DNA of 64,000 nucleotides from an uncultured Eisenbergiella sp. GTDB lineage: Bacteria > Bacillota > Clostridia > Lachnospirales > Lachnospiraceae. The stretch lies in assembly GCA_947598825.1 (NCBI GenBank), contig CANQFM010000005.1, positions 1-64,000 of the forward strand, given 5' to 3'. Under the pieces are notes generated by a model. That model had not been told where the DNA came from. It made no database searches and saw nothing but the letters and a program-made list of their open reading frames with translations. Position 1 is the stretch's first letter. Each line of letters starts with the position of its first letter. Of this stretch, positions 19,134 to 33,345 are shown in pieces. The translations under genes were made by a program, and so were the position numbers.

Positions 19134-19763
19134 ATGGGAAATGTTGTAATCATGGATCATCCGCTGATCCAGCATAAAATCGGCCTGATCAGGAGAAAAG
19201 AAACCGGAACCAAGGATTTCCGTCAGACGATCGGAGAGATCGCCATGCTGATCTGCTTCGAGGCGACCAGGGGACTAGAGCTTTCCGACGTCGAGATCGA
19301 GACGCCGATCTGTAAAACCACGGCCAAGGAACTGAAAGGGCGCAAGATGGCGATCGTGCCGATCCTGCGGGCGGGCCTGGGCATGGTGGACGGCGTGCTG
19401 CGGCTCATTCCCGCGGCCAAGGTCGGCCATATTGGACTGTATCGCGATCCTGCGACGTTAAAGCCTGTGGAATATTACTGCAAACTGCCGGCGGACTGCG
19501 CGGAGCGGGAAGTGTTTGTGGTCGATCCCATGCTGGCCACGGGCGGATCTTCCGTGGCGGCGATCCAGATGCTCAAAGATAAGGGGTGCAAGCGGATCCA
19601 TTTCATGTGCATTATTGCCGCGCCGGAGGGCGTAAAGGCGATGCAGGCGGCGCATCCGGATGTGGATCTGTATATCGGCGCGCTGGATGATCATCTGAAC
19701 GATCACGGATATATCGTTCCCGGCCTGGGGGATGCCGGAGACAGGATTTTCGGTACGAAGTAA
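19134..19763 (+). CDS. upp: Uracil phosphoribosyltransferase
   Basis: [30 protein letters not shown] ... [16 protein letters not shown]. Confidence 0.97.
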   Translation: MGNVVIMDHPLIQHKIGLIRRKETGTKDFRQTIGEIAMLICFEATRGLELSDVEIETPICKTTAKELKGRKMAIVPILRAGLGMVDGVLRLIPAAKVGHIGLYRDPATLKPVEYYCKLPADCAEREVFVVDPMLATGGSSVAAIQMLKDKGCKRIHFMCIIAAPEGVKAMQAAHPDVDLYIGALDDHLNDHGYIVPGLGDAGDRIFGTK

Positions 19764-19814
19764 GAAAAGCGGCGGCCGGCAGACAGGCCATTTGGGACGA
19801 AGGAGGAAGGAAAG

Positions 19815-20294
19815 ATGAAGCGTCAGGATTATATTTCCTGGGATGAGTATTTCATGGCGGTGGCCAAGCTGGCCGGGATGCGTTCCAAGGATCCCAACAC
19901 CCAGGTGGGCGCCTGCATTGTCAGCCAGGACAACAAGATCTTATCCATGGGGTATAATGGCCTGCCGATCGGCTGTTCCGATGATGAGTTTCCGTGGGAA
20001 CGGGAGGGGGAGGAACTGGAGACCAAATATCCTTATGTGACCCACAGCGAACTGAACGCCATCCTGAATTTCAGAGGAGGCAGTCTGGCAGACGCCAAGC
20101 TGTATGTGACGTTGTTTCCCTGCAACGAATGCGCGAAGGCGATCATCCAGAGCGGCATCCGGGAAGTGATCTTCGACAGCGACAAGTACGCGGACACGCC
20201 GTCCATGCGGGCGTCCAAGCGAATGTTTCGCGCGGCGGGGGTGGTTTACCGCCCCTACCAGCGCAGCGGGCGCGTGGTAAAAATGGAGTTATGA
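19815..20294 (+). CDS. dCMP deaminase (ComEB-like)
   Basis: DPNTQVGACIVSQDNKILSMGYNG ... HSELNAI ... LFPCNECAKAIIQSGI. Confidence 0.95.
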   Translation: MKRQDYISWDEYFMAVAKLAGMRSKDPNTQVGACIVSQDNKILSMGYNGLPIGCSDDEFPWEREGEELETKYPYVTHSELNAILNFRGGSLADAKLYVTLFPCNECAKAIIQSGIREVIFDSDKYADTPSMRASKRMFRAAGVVYRPYQRSGRVVKMEL

Positions 20295-20310
20295 CGGAGG
20301 TTGGCATAGG

Positions 20311-21477
20311 ATGAAACCATTGTGGTACAGACTGGTTCTGTCCATTGTGGCGTGTTTTTTGTGTGCTGCGCTTCCTGTCCGCACGGTGCAGGCCAGCAAT
20401 GTAGACGCGCTCCGGCAGCAGATCAGCGCGGCGGAGGAACTCAAAAAATCGACAGAAAACGCCAAAGAGGCTACAGAGGAGAATATCGGAGGGCTCAACA
20501 GTGCCAAAAACTCCCTGCAGACCAAGCTGAACGGCCTGACGCAGGATCTGACCCAGATCAGCGAAAATCTGGAAGAGATCGAGAGCAATATCATTGCCAA
20601 AAACGAGGAGATCGCGGACACACAGCAGCGGCTGGAGCTGGCCAGACAGACGGAAGAGACGCAGTATGCGGATATGAAGCGAAGGCTCCGGTATCTATAT
20701 GCGGACAAGAACCAGTCTTATGTGGAAATGCTGGTCTCCGCCAAAAGCTTCGGAGATTTTTTAAACCAGAGCATTTATATTGAAAAGCTGCACGGCTATG
20801 ACAGGAAGATGTTTCTGCAGTATAAAGCGAACCGGGAAGCCATTGAGGAAATGGAGGCGCAACTGGAAGAGGAACGCGCCAACCTGGATGCACTCAAGAA
20901 GCAGGCGGAGGAGGAGAAAAGCAAGATCAGCGCCAACGTGAACAGCACCCGGAGCGGTATCGCGGGATACGCGGATCAGATCGCCGCGGCGGAAGCCCAG
21001 GCGGATCTGCTGGCCGATCAGATCAAGCAGCAGGAATCGGATATCGCCGCCCTCCAGAAACAGCTTGCCGAAGAGATCGCCAAATCCCGTCTGGCGGCGC
21101 AGTCAAAATGGCGGGATATTTCGGAAGTGACCTTTAGCGAAGAGGACCGGTATCTGCTGGCCAACCTGATCTACTGTGAGGCCGGTAACCAGCCCTACGA
21201 CGGGCAGGTGGCGGTAGGGGCCGTGGTCATCAACCGCGTTCTGAGTTCCGTTTATCCCAATACGGTTTCCGGAGTTATCTATCAGTATAAACAGTTTGCC
21301 CCCGTCCTGGACGGGCATCTGGCGCTGGCGCTGGCCAGCAACCGCGCGACGGCAGCCTGTTACCGGGCGGCGGATGAGGCCATGTCCGGATTTACCAACG
21401 TGGGCCAGTGCGTATACTTCCGCACGCCGATCCCCGGGCTCACGGGGATTCAGATCGGAGGCCACATTTTCTATTAA
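20311..21477 (+). CDS. Secreted coiled-coil cell-wall hydrolase (PcsB-like N-terminus plus SleB/Hydrolase_2)
   Basis: Signal peptide, long coiled coil, YLLANLIYCEAGNQPYDGQVAVGAVVINRV SleB-type motif. Confidence 0.9.
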   Translation: MKPLWYRLVLSIVACFLCAALPVRTVQASNVDALRQQISAAEELKKSTENAKEATEENIGGLNSAKNSLQTKLNGLTQDLTQISENLEEIESNIIAKNEEIADTQQRLELARQTEETQYADMKRRLRYLYADKNQSYVEMLVSAKSFGDFLNQSIYIEKLHGYDRKMFLQYKANREAIEEMEAQLEEERANLDALKKQAEEEKSKISANVNSTRSGIAGYADQIAAAEAQADLLADQIKQQESDIAALQKQLAEEIAKSRLAAQSKWRDISEVTFSEEDRYLLANLIYCEAGNQPYDGQVAVGAVVINRVLSSVYPNTVSGVIYQYKQFAPVLDGHLALALASNRATAACYRAADEAMSGFTNVGQCVYFRTPIPGLTGIQIGGHIFY

Positions 21478-21565
21478 AGGCGTCATTGGATGTGAGGGAT
21501 ATTATAAAAAAGACCGCCCTGCGGCACCAAAGAAGGTGCAGCCGTGGCGGCCTTAATATGTATAG

Positions 21566-22069
21566 TCATCCCCGGTCAAATTCTTCCAGCGGGGAGAGAA
21601 GGAGATCCAACTGCCCTTCATAGATCCTGGAAAGCAGGGCGTCCAGGGAACGCAGCGCCTGCTTGAGCTGGTCTGTCGTGATCAGCCCGGCATCCAGGGC
21701 AGCCGCCAGCTCGTCCAGATCCACCACCTGCACTTTGCCGTCCGGGTAAATGACGACGTCGGCCAACAGGTCCGTTACGATAAGGGAATTGGTATTTTCT
21801 TCATAACAGGAGGAAATAATATCACAATAACAGAACATGAGCGTATGATCAGCGCGGTAAAATCTGCTGATCTTATAGCCGTCTTCCAGGTAATAACAGG
21901 AAAAACCGTGATCCAGCTCCTTTTTCGGCCGGATCGTCTTCCAGGAGGTGACGATCAGACCGGTTTCCCGGCGCAGGATGGTATCCTGCAGCAGGGGAAC
22001 GCATTCCTCCGGGATCAGGCGTCTGCGGTAGAGATGAAGATCTGTCCGGTCATGCAGGCTGTTATCCAT
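21566..22069 (-). CDS. DUF402 domain protein
   Basis: GFSCYYLEDGYKISRFYRADHTLMFCYCDII ... LIVTDLLADVVIYPDGKVQVVDLDELAAA. Confidence 0.85.
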   Translation of the reverse strand: MDNSLHDRTDLHLYRRRLIPEECVPLLQDTILRRETGLIVTSWKTIRPKKELDHGFSCYYLEDGYKISRFYRADHTLMFCYCDIISSCYEENTNSLIVTDLLADVVIYPDGKVQVVDLDELAAALDAGLITTDQLKQALRSLDALLSRIYEGQLDLLLSPLEEFDRG

Positions 22070-22228
22070 AGCGGCTCCTTTTTGAAAACAACGATGTCCC
22101 GTCAAATTGTCAGATTTTACATTAAAAAGCCAAAAGAAGTTATCTAAATTTTACCTTAGGCGGCATGGCGTGTCAATGATTACGGCGTTAAAAAATTGAA
22201 CAGATTCGAGGAAGCGCAGGAAAATGAG

Positions 22229-22257
22229 TGGACACGCATGGAAAAAACAGGTATAAT
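22229..22257 (+). promoter_or_regulatory. Sigma-70 promoter for ATP synthase operon
   Basis: TGGACA, 17-nt spacer, TATAAT. Confidence 0.7.
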
Positions 22258-22296
22258 CTATAAAGATATAGCGCGGAGGCGGAAAAGAGGTTTCCT

Positions 22297-22545
22297 GTGG
22301 CAAGACAGAGGTATCGCAGAACGGTTCTGCGCAGTCTGGCGCTCGTTTCGCAGTTTGGCATTACGATGCTGGTGCCGATGGCGCTGATGTTTGCGTTGGG
22401 CTGTTGGCTGGATCGGGTCTTTGACACGTCCTTCTGGACGGTGATCTTATTTTTTGTCGGCGCCCTGGCGGGTTTTGGCAGCGTATACCGCCTGGCGCGG
22501 CAGGTATATGACAGGCGGGAAGAATCTGGAAAGGAGTCCGAATGA
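22297..22545 (+). CDS. AtpZ/AtpI-like accessory membrane protein
   Basis: Two TMs, QFGITMLVPMALMFALGCWLDRVF; position ahead of atp genes; GTG start. Confidence 0.8.
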   Translation: MARQRYRRTVLRSLALVSQFGITMLVPMALMFALGCWLDRVFDTSFWTVILFFVGALAGFGSVYRLARQVYDRREESGKESE

Positions 22546-22934
22546 TCTCTTTTTTCAGGAAGCTGGACGCCACGGTGAAGGAACTCTGGATCGGGATCGC
22601 GGTCTGGGGCGTTTTCGTCAGCCTGATCGCATTCTGGGTTGCGTCGGACCGGGTACGCTGCCTGGCGGGGATCTGGCTGGGCTGTTTGATGGGGGCCGCC
22701 GGAGTTTTTCATATGTGGAGTGTGCTGGACCGGGCGCTGGATCTGGGCGCCGGGGCGCAGCGGTATCTGACAATACGCAGCCTGGCCAGATACGGGATAT
22801 TTGTACTGCTCTTCATCTGTCTTGCGGTGACGGGCTGGGCCGATCCTTTCGCAGCTTTTTTTGGACTGATCGGCATGAAAGCGGCGGCCTATTTGCAGCC
22901 GGCGATTCATAAAGCGTTGGAAAAGAGGAGGTGA
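22542..22934 (+). CDS. atpI: ATP synthase subunit I-like protein
   Basis: Four TMs, position directly before atpB, ATGA overlap with preceding gene. Confidence 0.75.
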   Translation: MISFFRKLDATVKELWIGIAVWGVFVSLIAFWVASDRVRCLAGIWLGCLMGAAGVFHMWSVLDRALDLGAGAQRYLTIRSLARYGIFVLLFICLAVTGWADPFAAFFGLIGMKAAAYLQPAIHKALEKRR

Positions 22935-22938
22935 AGCT

Positions 22939-23655
22939 ATGGCGAATGGAATTATGCTGAGCGCTGACAATATCGACTTTATGATCCATGGGGTATTTTC
23001 CTATGATTTTTTCGGTCATAAGGTGTGGATCACAACCACTCACGTCTGCATGCTCATTGTCCTGCTCCTCATTATCGGGTTTGCCGTTGCGGCCAACCGG
23101 GCCATGAAGCGGGCCACGGAAGTGCCGGGAGCGTTTCAGAACGTCGTGGAGCTTGTGGTGGAGATGCTGGACAAAATGGTAAAAGCCGCCATGGGCAAAC
23201 ACGCGTTGAAATTTGCCAACTATATCGGATCGATCTTTATTTTTATCCTGATCTGCAATTTCTCCGGCCTGCTGGGGCTGCGGCCGCCTACCGCGGACTA
23301 CGGCGTGACCCTGCCGCTGGGGCTGATCACGTTTACGCTGATCCATTTCAATAAGTTCAAACACAAGAAAGTGAAAGGCGTGATCCGGGAGTTGTGCGAT
23401 CCCTGGCCTTTCTGGGCGCCGATCAATCTGATCTCCTATGTTGCGGTGCCCATCTCGCTTTCCCTGCGTCTGTTTGCCAATGTGCTTTCCGGCGTGGTCA
23501 TCATGGCGCTGGTATATGGGCTGATGTCCTTTCTCGCAATCGGCTGGCCCGCCGTGCTGCATGTTTATTTCGATCTGTTTTCGGGAGCGATACAGACCTA
23601 TGTTTTCTGTATGCTGACGATGACATACGTTTCCGACGCGATCGGGGACGACTAA
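22939..23655 (+). CDS. atpB: F0 subunit a
   Basis: PINLISYVAVPISLSLRLFANVLSG, subunit-a arginine motif. Confidence 0.96.
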   Translation: MANGIMLSADNIDFMIHGVFSYDFFGHKVWITTTHVCMLIVLLLIIGFAVAANRAMKRATEVPGAFQNVVELVVEMLDKMVKAAMGKHALKFANYIGSIFIFILICNFSGLLGLRPPTADYGVTLPLGLITFTLIHFNKFKHKKVKGVIRELCDPWPFWAPINLISYVAVPISLSLRLFANVLSGVVIMALVYGLMSFLAIGWPAVLHVYFDLFSGAIQTYVFCMLTMTYVSDAIGDD

Positions 23656-23700
23656 ACTATGGGGCGGCGCAGGGTGCTGCCCGTCAATTCAAACAAATAA

Positions 23701-23988
<288 letters not shown>

Positions 23989-24023
23989 GAGGAGCCTCAC
24001 AAAAAAGGAAGGAGGCATAAATC

Positions 24024-24565
24024 TTGCGTATTTTTGGAGCGGTGCTTCTGTCGGAGACGATGGAGCCCCGGCTGTTCGATCTGGACTTCCAACTGCTGTC
24101 GGACAGCATTCTGACCATCATCGCGGTCTTTGTGCTGTTTTTGGCGCTGTCCTACTTCCTGTTCAATCCGGCGCGGGAATTTCTGCGCAAACGGCAGGAA
24201 AAGATAGCGGGCGAACTGGAGGACGCGAAGACCAAAGAAGAAGAAGCCATCAAACTCAAGGAAGAATATGAAGCGAAGCTTGCCGACGTGGAAAAGGAAG
24301 CGGACAGGATCCTGGGCGAGGCCAGGAAGAAGGCGCGCGCCAACGAGGACCGTATCCTGGAAGAAGCGAAGGAAGAAGCGGCGCGGATCATTTCCAGGGC
24401 CAATGTGGAGGCCGAGCTGGAAAAGAAAAAGGCGGCCGACGAAGTGAAACGGGAGATGATCGTGATCGCTGCGGCGATGGCGGGCAGGATCGCGGGCGCT
24501 TCCATGAGCGAGGAGAAGCAGGATGCGCTTCTCGATGAAACGCTGCGTGAAATAGGAGAGAACAC

Positions 24566-24578
<13 letters not shown>
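24024..24578 (+). CDS. atpF: F0 subunit b
   Basis: One TM plus long charged helix; synteny; TTG start. Confidence 0.92.
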
Positions 24579-26637
<2,059 letters not shown>

Positions 26638-26653
26638 AAAGAGGTAAGGCAAT

Positions 26654-27502
26654 ATGGCTTCCATGAGAGATATTAAGCGGCGCAGGAGCAGCATAGAGAG
26701 TACCGGCCAGATCACCAAGGCGATGAAGCTGGTTTCCACGGTAAAGCTGCAGAAGGCCCGCGTGAAAGCCGAGCAGAACGCGCCCTATGCCGACAGCATG
26801 TATCGCACGGTACAGTCCATTCTGGAGCGGACTTGTGGCATCCGGCATCCCTATCTGCAGGGCGGCGACAGCGGCAGGAAGGCGGTCATCGTCATATCCT
26901 CCAACCGCGGCCTGGCGGGCGGGTATAACTCCAATGTGGTAAAACTCATCACCCAGGGCGAACTGGCGGGACAGGATCTGGATATCTATGCCGTGGGGAA
27001 AAAGGGCAGGGAAGGGCTGCAGCGGGCGGGATACCGTATCCGCCTGGACAGTTCCGATATCAGCGAAGAACCCGCCTATGCGGATGCGGCTGCCCTGAGC
27101 AGAGAGGTACTCAGCTCCTTTACGCGGGGGGAAGTGGGGGAGATATGGCTGGCCTATACATTTTTTAAAAATACGATCGTGCATGAGCCCCGGCTGATCC
27201 GGCTGCTCCCTGTTGAGAAGGAGGAGGAAGAAATTTCCGACCGGCTTCCCATGAACTTTGACGCTGAAGAGGAAAGCATCCTGGAGATGCTGATCCCGAC
27301 CTATGTAACCAGCCTTATTTACGGCGGCCTGTTGGAGTCCTCCGCCAGCGAAAACGGCGCGCGAATGCAGGCAATGGATTCAGCCACCGACAATGCGGAG
27401 GAAATGATCGAGGATCTGACCCTCTTGTATAACAGGGCGCGGCAAAGCTCCATCACGCAGGAGCTGACGGAGATCATTGCCGGCGCGCAGGCGATTTCCT
27501 GA
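26654..27502 (+). CDS. atpG: F1 subunit gamma
   Basis: MASMRDIKRRRSSIESTGQITKAMKLVSTVKLQKA. Confidence 0.97.
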   Translation: MASMRDIKRRRSSIESTGQITKAMKLVSTVKLQKARVKAEQNAPYADSMYRTVQSILERTCGIRHPYLQGGDSGRKAVIVISSNRGLAGGYNSNVVKLITQGELAGQDLDIYAVGKKGREGLQRAGYRIRLDSSDISEEPAYADAAALSREVLSSFTRGEVGEIWLAYTFFKNTIVHEPRLIRLLPVEKEEEEISDRLPMNFDAEEESILEMLIPTYVTSLIYGGLLESSASENGARMQAMDSATDNAEEMIEDLTLLYNRARQSSITQELTEIIAGAQAIS

Positions 27503-27587
27503 CGGAAACAGGCATGGCCTTTTGCCCGTCAGAGGAAAAGAAAGGACCGCGCTTCCCGCTTTTTTATGGCGGGCAAAAGCGGAATGA

Positions 27588-28988
<1,401 letters not shown>

Positions 28989-28998
28989 GAGTGCGGAT

Positions 28999-29403
28999 AT
29001 GGCAGAGGACAGAAGTTTCCGGATCAGGATCATCACACCGGAGCGCGTGTTTTATGAGGGCAGCGCGCTGATGGCTGAATTTAACACCTCGGAGGGGGAA
29101 CTGGGAATCTATCCCGGCCATATTCCGATGACGGTGATTTTAAAGCCGGGCGTACTGAAGCTGACGCAGCCGGAAGGGAAAAAGGAAGCGGCGCTGCATA
29201 CCGGTTTTGCGGAGATCCTGCCCGACGGTATCACGATCCTGGCGGAAGCGGCGGAGTGGCCCGGGGAGATCGACATTGCCCGGGCGCAGGCGGCGAAAGA
29301 GAGGGCGGAGGCCAGGATCCGGGAGCATAGAGCCGACACGGATATGGCCAGGGCTCAGACTGCGCTTTTGAGGGCGTTGGCCCGCATTGAGACATTACGG
29401 TAA
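28999..29403 (+). CDS. atpC: F1 subunit epsilon
   Basis: FRIRIITPERVFYEGSALMAEFNTSEGELGIYPGHIPMT. Confidence 0.96.
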   Translation: MAEDRSFRIRIITPERVFYEGSALMAEFNTSEGELGIYPGHIPMTVILKPGVLKLTQPEGKKEAALHTGFAEILPDGITILAEAAEWPGEIDIARAQAAKERAEARIREHRADTDMARAQTALLRALARIETLR

Positions 29404-29469
29404 CGGATTTGGGGGCTGCGTTAAGCGGCCCCTGTTTTGCCAAAGGGGTATTGGGGGAGGCATAACGTT

Positions 29470-30411
29470 ATGAATGAGAAGGTTGAAAGAATCCTGAAAA
29501 ACACTCAAAAAGTCATCATTGGCAAGGAAGGGGTAACAAAGCTGGTGCTGGCCGCCATTCTGGCGGACGGGCATGTGCTTCTGGAGGATGTGCCCGGCAC
29601 GGGGAAAACGCGGCTGGCCCGTGCCCTGGCGGCAAGCATGGGGCTTTCTTTCGGAAGGGTTCAGTTTACGCCGGATATGCTTCCGGCGGATATCACGGGC
29701 CTGCATATCTACAATCGTCAGACCAATGCGTTTGAATTAAAGAAAGGGCCGGTCTTTACCAATATCCTTTTGGCGGATGAGATCAACCGGGCCACGCCCC
29801 GGACGCAGGCGGGGCTGTTGGAGTGTATGGAGGAAAGGCAGGTCACCATAGATGGAACGACCCTGCGGCTGGAGCAGCCTTTTTTAGTGATCGCCACGGA
29901 AAATCCGGTGGAGACGGCGGGCACCTTTCCTCTGCCGGAAGCGCAGATGGACCGTTTCCTGATGCAGTTATCCATGGGGCTGCCGGATCGGGAAGAGGAG
30001 ATCCGGATCCTGGAGACTTACCGGAACACAGATCCGCTGGAGGAGCTTGCCCCCGTCGTGGAGCAGGCGGATATCCTGCAGATGAAGAGGGAGACGCTGC
30101 AGCTCTATGTGCATCCGGCCGTAGAGGCGTATATGGTGGATCTGGCGGCCGCCACCCGGAGCAGCGATAAGACCGTGATGGGAGTGAGCCCCAGGGGAAC
30201 GCTGGCCCTGATGCGGGCGGCGAAGGGCTGGGCCTATCTGAGCGACCGCTCTTTTGTGACGCCGGATGATGTCAAGGCGGTGGTGGGCGCGGTATTTCCC
30301 CATCGTCTGGCCCTTTCTTACGGAAAGAACCGTTGGCGGGACAGTGTGAAGCTGGTGGAGGAAATCTGCGACCGGGTGCCGGTTCCCACAGAGGATTTTT
30401 CATCCCGCTGA
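29470..30411 (+). CDS. MoxR-family AAA ATPase
   Basis: HVLLEDVPGTGKTRLARALA ... FTNILLADEINRATPRTQAGLLECMEE. Confidence 0.95.
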   Translation: MNEKVERILKNTQKVIIGKEGVTKLVLAAILADGHVLLEDVPGTGKTRLARALAASMGLSFGRVQFTPDMLPADITGLHIYNRQTNAFELKKGPVFTNILLADEINRATPRTQAGLLECMEERQVTIDGTTLRLEQPFLVIATENPVETAGTFPLPEAQMDRFLMQLSMGLPDREEEIRILETYRNTDPLEELAPVVEQADILQMKRETLQLYVHPAVEAYMVDLAAATRSSDKTVMGVSPRGTLALMRAAKGWAYLSDRSFVTPDDVKAVVGAVFPHRLALSYGKNRWRDSVKLVEEICDRVPVPTEDFSSR

Positions 30412-30428
30412 TCTGAGAGGAAGTCGAA

Positions 30429-31571
30429 ATGATCATCGTATGGGTTATTTTGGGGGCCGCCGTTTTGCTTTTCCTCCAGGACAGGCTGTATGCGCATTAT
30501 TGGAATAAAAATCTGACGGTGGGCCTGGCGTTTGCGGAGGAGAGCGCGACGGAGGGGGATACGGGCGTTCTCTGCGAGACGGTGGAAAACCGCAAGATCC
30601 TTCCGCTGCCGGCGTTGAAAGTGAAGTTTGCCGTTTCCCGTTGCCTGATCTTTGAGGAGGCCGACGGCGGCAGCAGCGTGACGGATCAGTTTTACCGCAA
30701 CGATGTGCTTTCCGTTCGCCCTTATATGCGCCATGTGCGCAGGCTTTTCTTTCTCTGCAAAAAGCGCGGCTATTATACCATTACCGCGCTGGACGTGGTG
30801 GCGGGGAATCTGTTTCTGTCCCGGGAGCTGCCCATGAGCCTGAAATGCGACGCCCAGTTCTATGTCTATCCGCGGCCCTGGAAGGAGCAGTCTTTTCTGC
30901 GCACGCTGCAGAAGCTAAACGGGGAGATCTTAAGCAGGAGGCATTTGCTGGAGGATCCCTTTGAATACCGGGGAATCCGGGAGTATTTTCCCGGGGATGC
31001 CATGCGGGATATCAACTGGAAGGCCACGGCGCGTACGGGGGATCTGAAGGTCAATATGAAAAATTACACCGCTCTGAAGGCGGTGAGGCTGTTCGTCAAT
31101 CTGGAGGACGGCGCGCTGCTGCGCAGGGAGGATATGCTGGAAGCGTCCATCAGCATGGCGGCGGGGGCCGCCGCTTTTTTCCTGGATCAGGGCATTCGGA
31201 CAGCTTTATATACCAACGGGCCGGACATCCTGACGGGGGATCCTGTAGGCATGGAGGCGTCCAGCGGACCGGCCCATATGGAGACGATCAACCGGGGGCT
31301 GGCGCGCATCGACCTGTCGGAAAGTGCCCCCCGTTTTCGGATGCAGTTGGAGGAAAAGGTGCTGGGGGACGGAAACGGCGCCGGCGATGTATTTACGATC
31401 TTTATTTCCAATGATGCCCAGGACGATTTTCAGGACCTGCTCTGCGCATGTCTGGAAAAAGGGATGGGGTTTGCGTGGCTCTGTCCGGTACAGCATCCGG
31501 AAGAGAATGCCGTCCGCCCTGCCTTGGAAAAATATACGCATCAGATCGTGATCGATGGGGGGTGGGCCTGA
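30429..31571 (+). CDS. DUF58 domain protein
   Basis: DPFEYRGIREYFPGDAMRDINWKATARTGDLKV. Confidence 0.93.
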   Translation: MIIVWVILGAAVLLFLQDRLYAHYWNKNLTVGLAFAEESATEGDTGVLCETVENRKILPLPALKVKFAVSRCLIFEEADGGSSVTDQFYRNDVLSVRPYMRHVRRLFFLCKKRGYYTITALDVVAGNLFLSRELPMSLKCDAQFYVYPRPWKEQSFLRTLQKLNGEILSRRHLLEDPFEYRGIREYFPGDAMRDINWKATARTGDLKVNMKNYTALKAVRLFVNLEDGALLRREDMLEASISMAAGAAAFFLDQGIRTALYTNGPDILTGDPVGMEASSGPAHMETINRGLARIDLSESAPRFRMQLEEKVLGDGNGAGDVFTIFISNDAQDDFQDLLCACLEKGMGFAWLCPVQHPEENAVRPALEKYTHQIVIDGGWA

Positions 31572-32836
31572 TGGAGCAAAAACTGGCTGTGGCGAAGGAT
31601 ATGGTGGAGATCGGCCTGAATTTCCTGGTCGCATTTTGCCTGGAAACGCTGGCCTGCGCGGTCTTTTTCCCGGAGGGCGCCCCTTTGTACGCCCTCCTGC
31701 TTCCGATCCTGTATCCGATCCTGTTTTATATGTATCGCAAATGGCTCGAAAACAGTCTGCTGTTGTTTACCGTGGCGCATCTTGCCGTGGCCATGGCCCT
31801 GTTCTGGATCGCGGGATATTTGCCGATGCCGGTGTTCTGGAGGGCGGTCTATCTGATCACAGGGGCCGTTTACACGGTACGCTCCTTTCGGGTGAGGGTG
31901 ACTTCGGAGAGGGACGCAGAGGGGGAGATCGGGCCTATGGGCGCGGCATTTTTTGCGCTGCTTTCCTTTTTCCTCTGCGGTTATGTGGGACAGGAACAAA
32001 AATGCCGGACGATCATAGGGATCTGTTTTGCCTGGATCCTGGGCTATCTTCTGAAGGAGTATCTGCGCAATTTCATTCGTTACCTGGCGCTGAACAGAAA
32101 TTCGGCAGGCGTTCTGCCCAAGCAGAGTATTTTTCGGATGGGGATGCTTTCCGCCGGGGCCTACAGCGTTTTTTCCGTAGTGGTCCTGATCCTCTGCACC
32201 CGGACTTCCCTGGTGGGCGCCCTCACCGCAGGGATCAGGCGCATTCTGCTGGGAGTCCTGCGGATGATCGTATGGATACTCGCCCTGTTTGGCAGGGGAG
32301 GCGATCCCGTGACCACGGCACAGAACGCCCCGCAGGCAAACAATGAGATGATGCTTTTGAGCGAACCTGCGGAGGCGTCGATCTGGGCGAAGATCCTGGA
32401 GCAGGTCCTGATCGCAGCGGTGATGCTACTGATGCTGGCCGGGATCGTGTTTTTGACGGCGGCCCTGATCCGTTTTCTCATACGGGGCTTTTACGGGCGG
32501 GAAAAAAAGAAGCAAAAAATCGTATCGGCAGGGTATATGGAGGAACAGGAACGCCTGGACGGCGGCCCCAGGACGCGCAAAAAAAGCCTGCCTGCAGTCG
32601 GAGGCCCCCCGCAGATCCGGGTAAGGAGGATCTTCAGGAGGACGGTGCTGCGGACGGTTCCCGGGAAGGAAACGCTGCAGCTAAAAACGGCGGGAGAACT
32701 GGCAGGTCCGTCGGATCAGTGGGAAGGGCTGCGGAAGCTGTATGAACGCGCACGCTACAGCGCAGACAGGATTTCCAGGGAAGAGGCCAGGGAAGCGGAT
32801 AAACTTTCGAGACAGATCCTGCATAGTATAAAGTAA
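31571..32836 (+). CDS. Polytopic membrane protein with DUF4129-like C-terminus
   Basis: Overlaps DUF58 stop (TGATG); multiple TMs; C-terminal TAGELAG...LYERARYS. Confidence 0.7.
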   Translation: MEQKLAVAKDMVEIGLNFLVAFCLETLACAVFFPEGAPLYALLLPILYPILFYMYRKWLENSLLLFTVAHLAVAMALFWIAGYLPMPVFWRAVYLITGAVYTVRSFRVRVTSERDAEGEIGPMGAAFFALLSFFLCGYVGQEQKCRTIIGICFAWILGYLLKEYLRNFIRYLALNRNSAGVLPKQSIFRMGMLSAGAYSVFSVVVLILCTRTSLVGALTAGIRRILLGVLRMIVWILALFGRGGDPVTTAQNAPQANNEMMLLSEPAEASIWAKILEQVLIAAVMLLMLAGIVFLTAALIRFLIRGFYGREKKKQKIVSAGYMEEQERLDGGPRTRKKSLPAVGGPPQIRVRRIFRRTVLRTVPGKETLQLKTAGELAGPSDQWEGLRKLYERARYSADRISREEAREADKLSRQILHSIK

Positions 32837-32858
32837 CGACTGTCCGGAAGGGAAAGAC

Positions 32859-33245
32859 ATGAACCGTTATTCCAAAATACTGCCATTTTATATGACCTAT
32901 CCGATGCCGCTCTTTTATGAGGAAGAGGATAAGGCGATGCGGGATCTGGAGTATCTGCAGGAAATGTATCCGAAAGAATCCCGGAGATATCAGCAGAAGA
33001 TCAGCCGTCTCCTGGACCGGTTCGACTGCGATGGAAGCCTGATCTACGACGAATATCCGGATCGGCTGTCCATCTATAAAATGGCGCAGGATATCACGGC
33101 GGTGATCCGCAGGGAGGAAAAAGAGGCGGACCGTGAGATTACGGCGGAGGAGCTTCCCGGGATCACGGAGCTGATCCAGGTATTGATGTACAATGAGATA
33201 TTCAAACGCCGTCAGGCGAAAGGGACAGGTTTCTTAAAATTTTAG
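32859..33245 (+). CDS. Hypothetical protein (128 aa)
   Basis: Good SD (GGAAGGGA), 387-nt ORF, terminator downstream. Confidence 0.7.
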   Translation: MNRYSKILPFYMTYPMPLFYEEEDKAMRDLEYLQEMYPKESRRYQQKISRLLDRFDCDGSLIYDEYPDRLSIYKMAQDITAVIRREEKEADREITAEELPGITELIQVLMYNEIFKRRQAKGTGFLKF

Positions 33246-33277
33246 TTGTGAAACCGATACAAAAGCTATAGAATAGA

Positions 33278-33305
33278 ACCGGAAGCGGCGCCCCCTCTTC
33301 CGGTT
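33278..33305 (+). terminator. Rho-independent terminator
   Basis: AACCGGAAG ... CTTCCGGTTTT. Confidence 0.75.
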
Positions 33306-33345
33306 TTGTAGTATATGCGGGGTTTTGGATGGAAACGGGGATTTT

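Noticed and set aside
29470-32836. MoxR/DUF58/DUF4129-like operon as novel system
   Set aside because: Widespread standard arrangement in bacteria; recorded as ordinary features.
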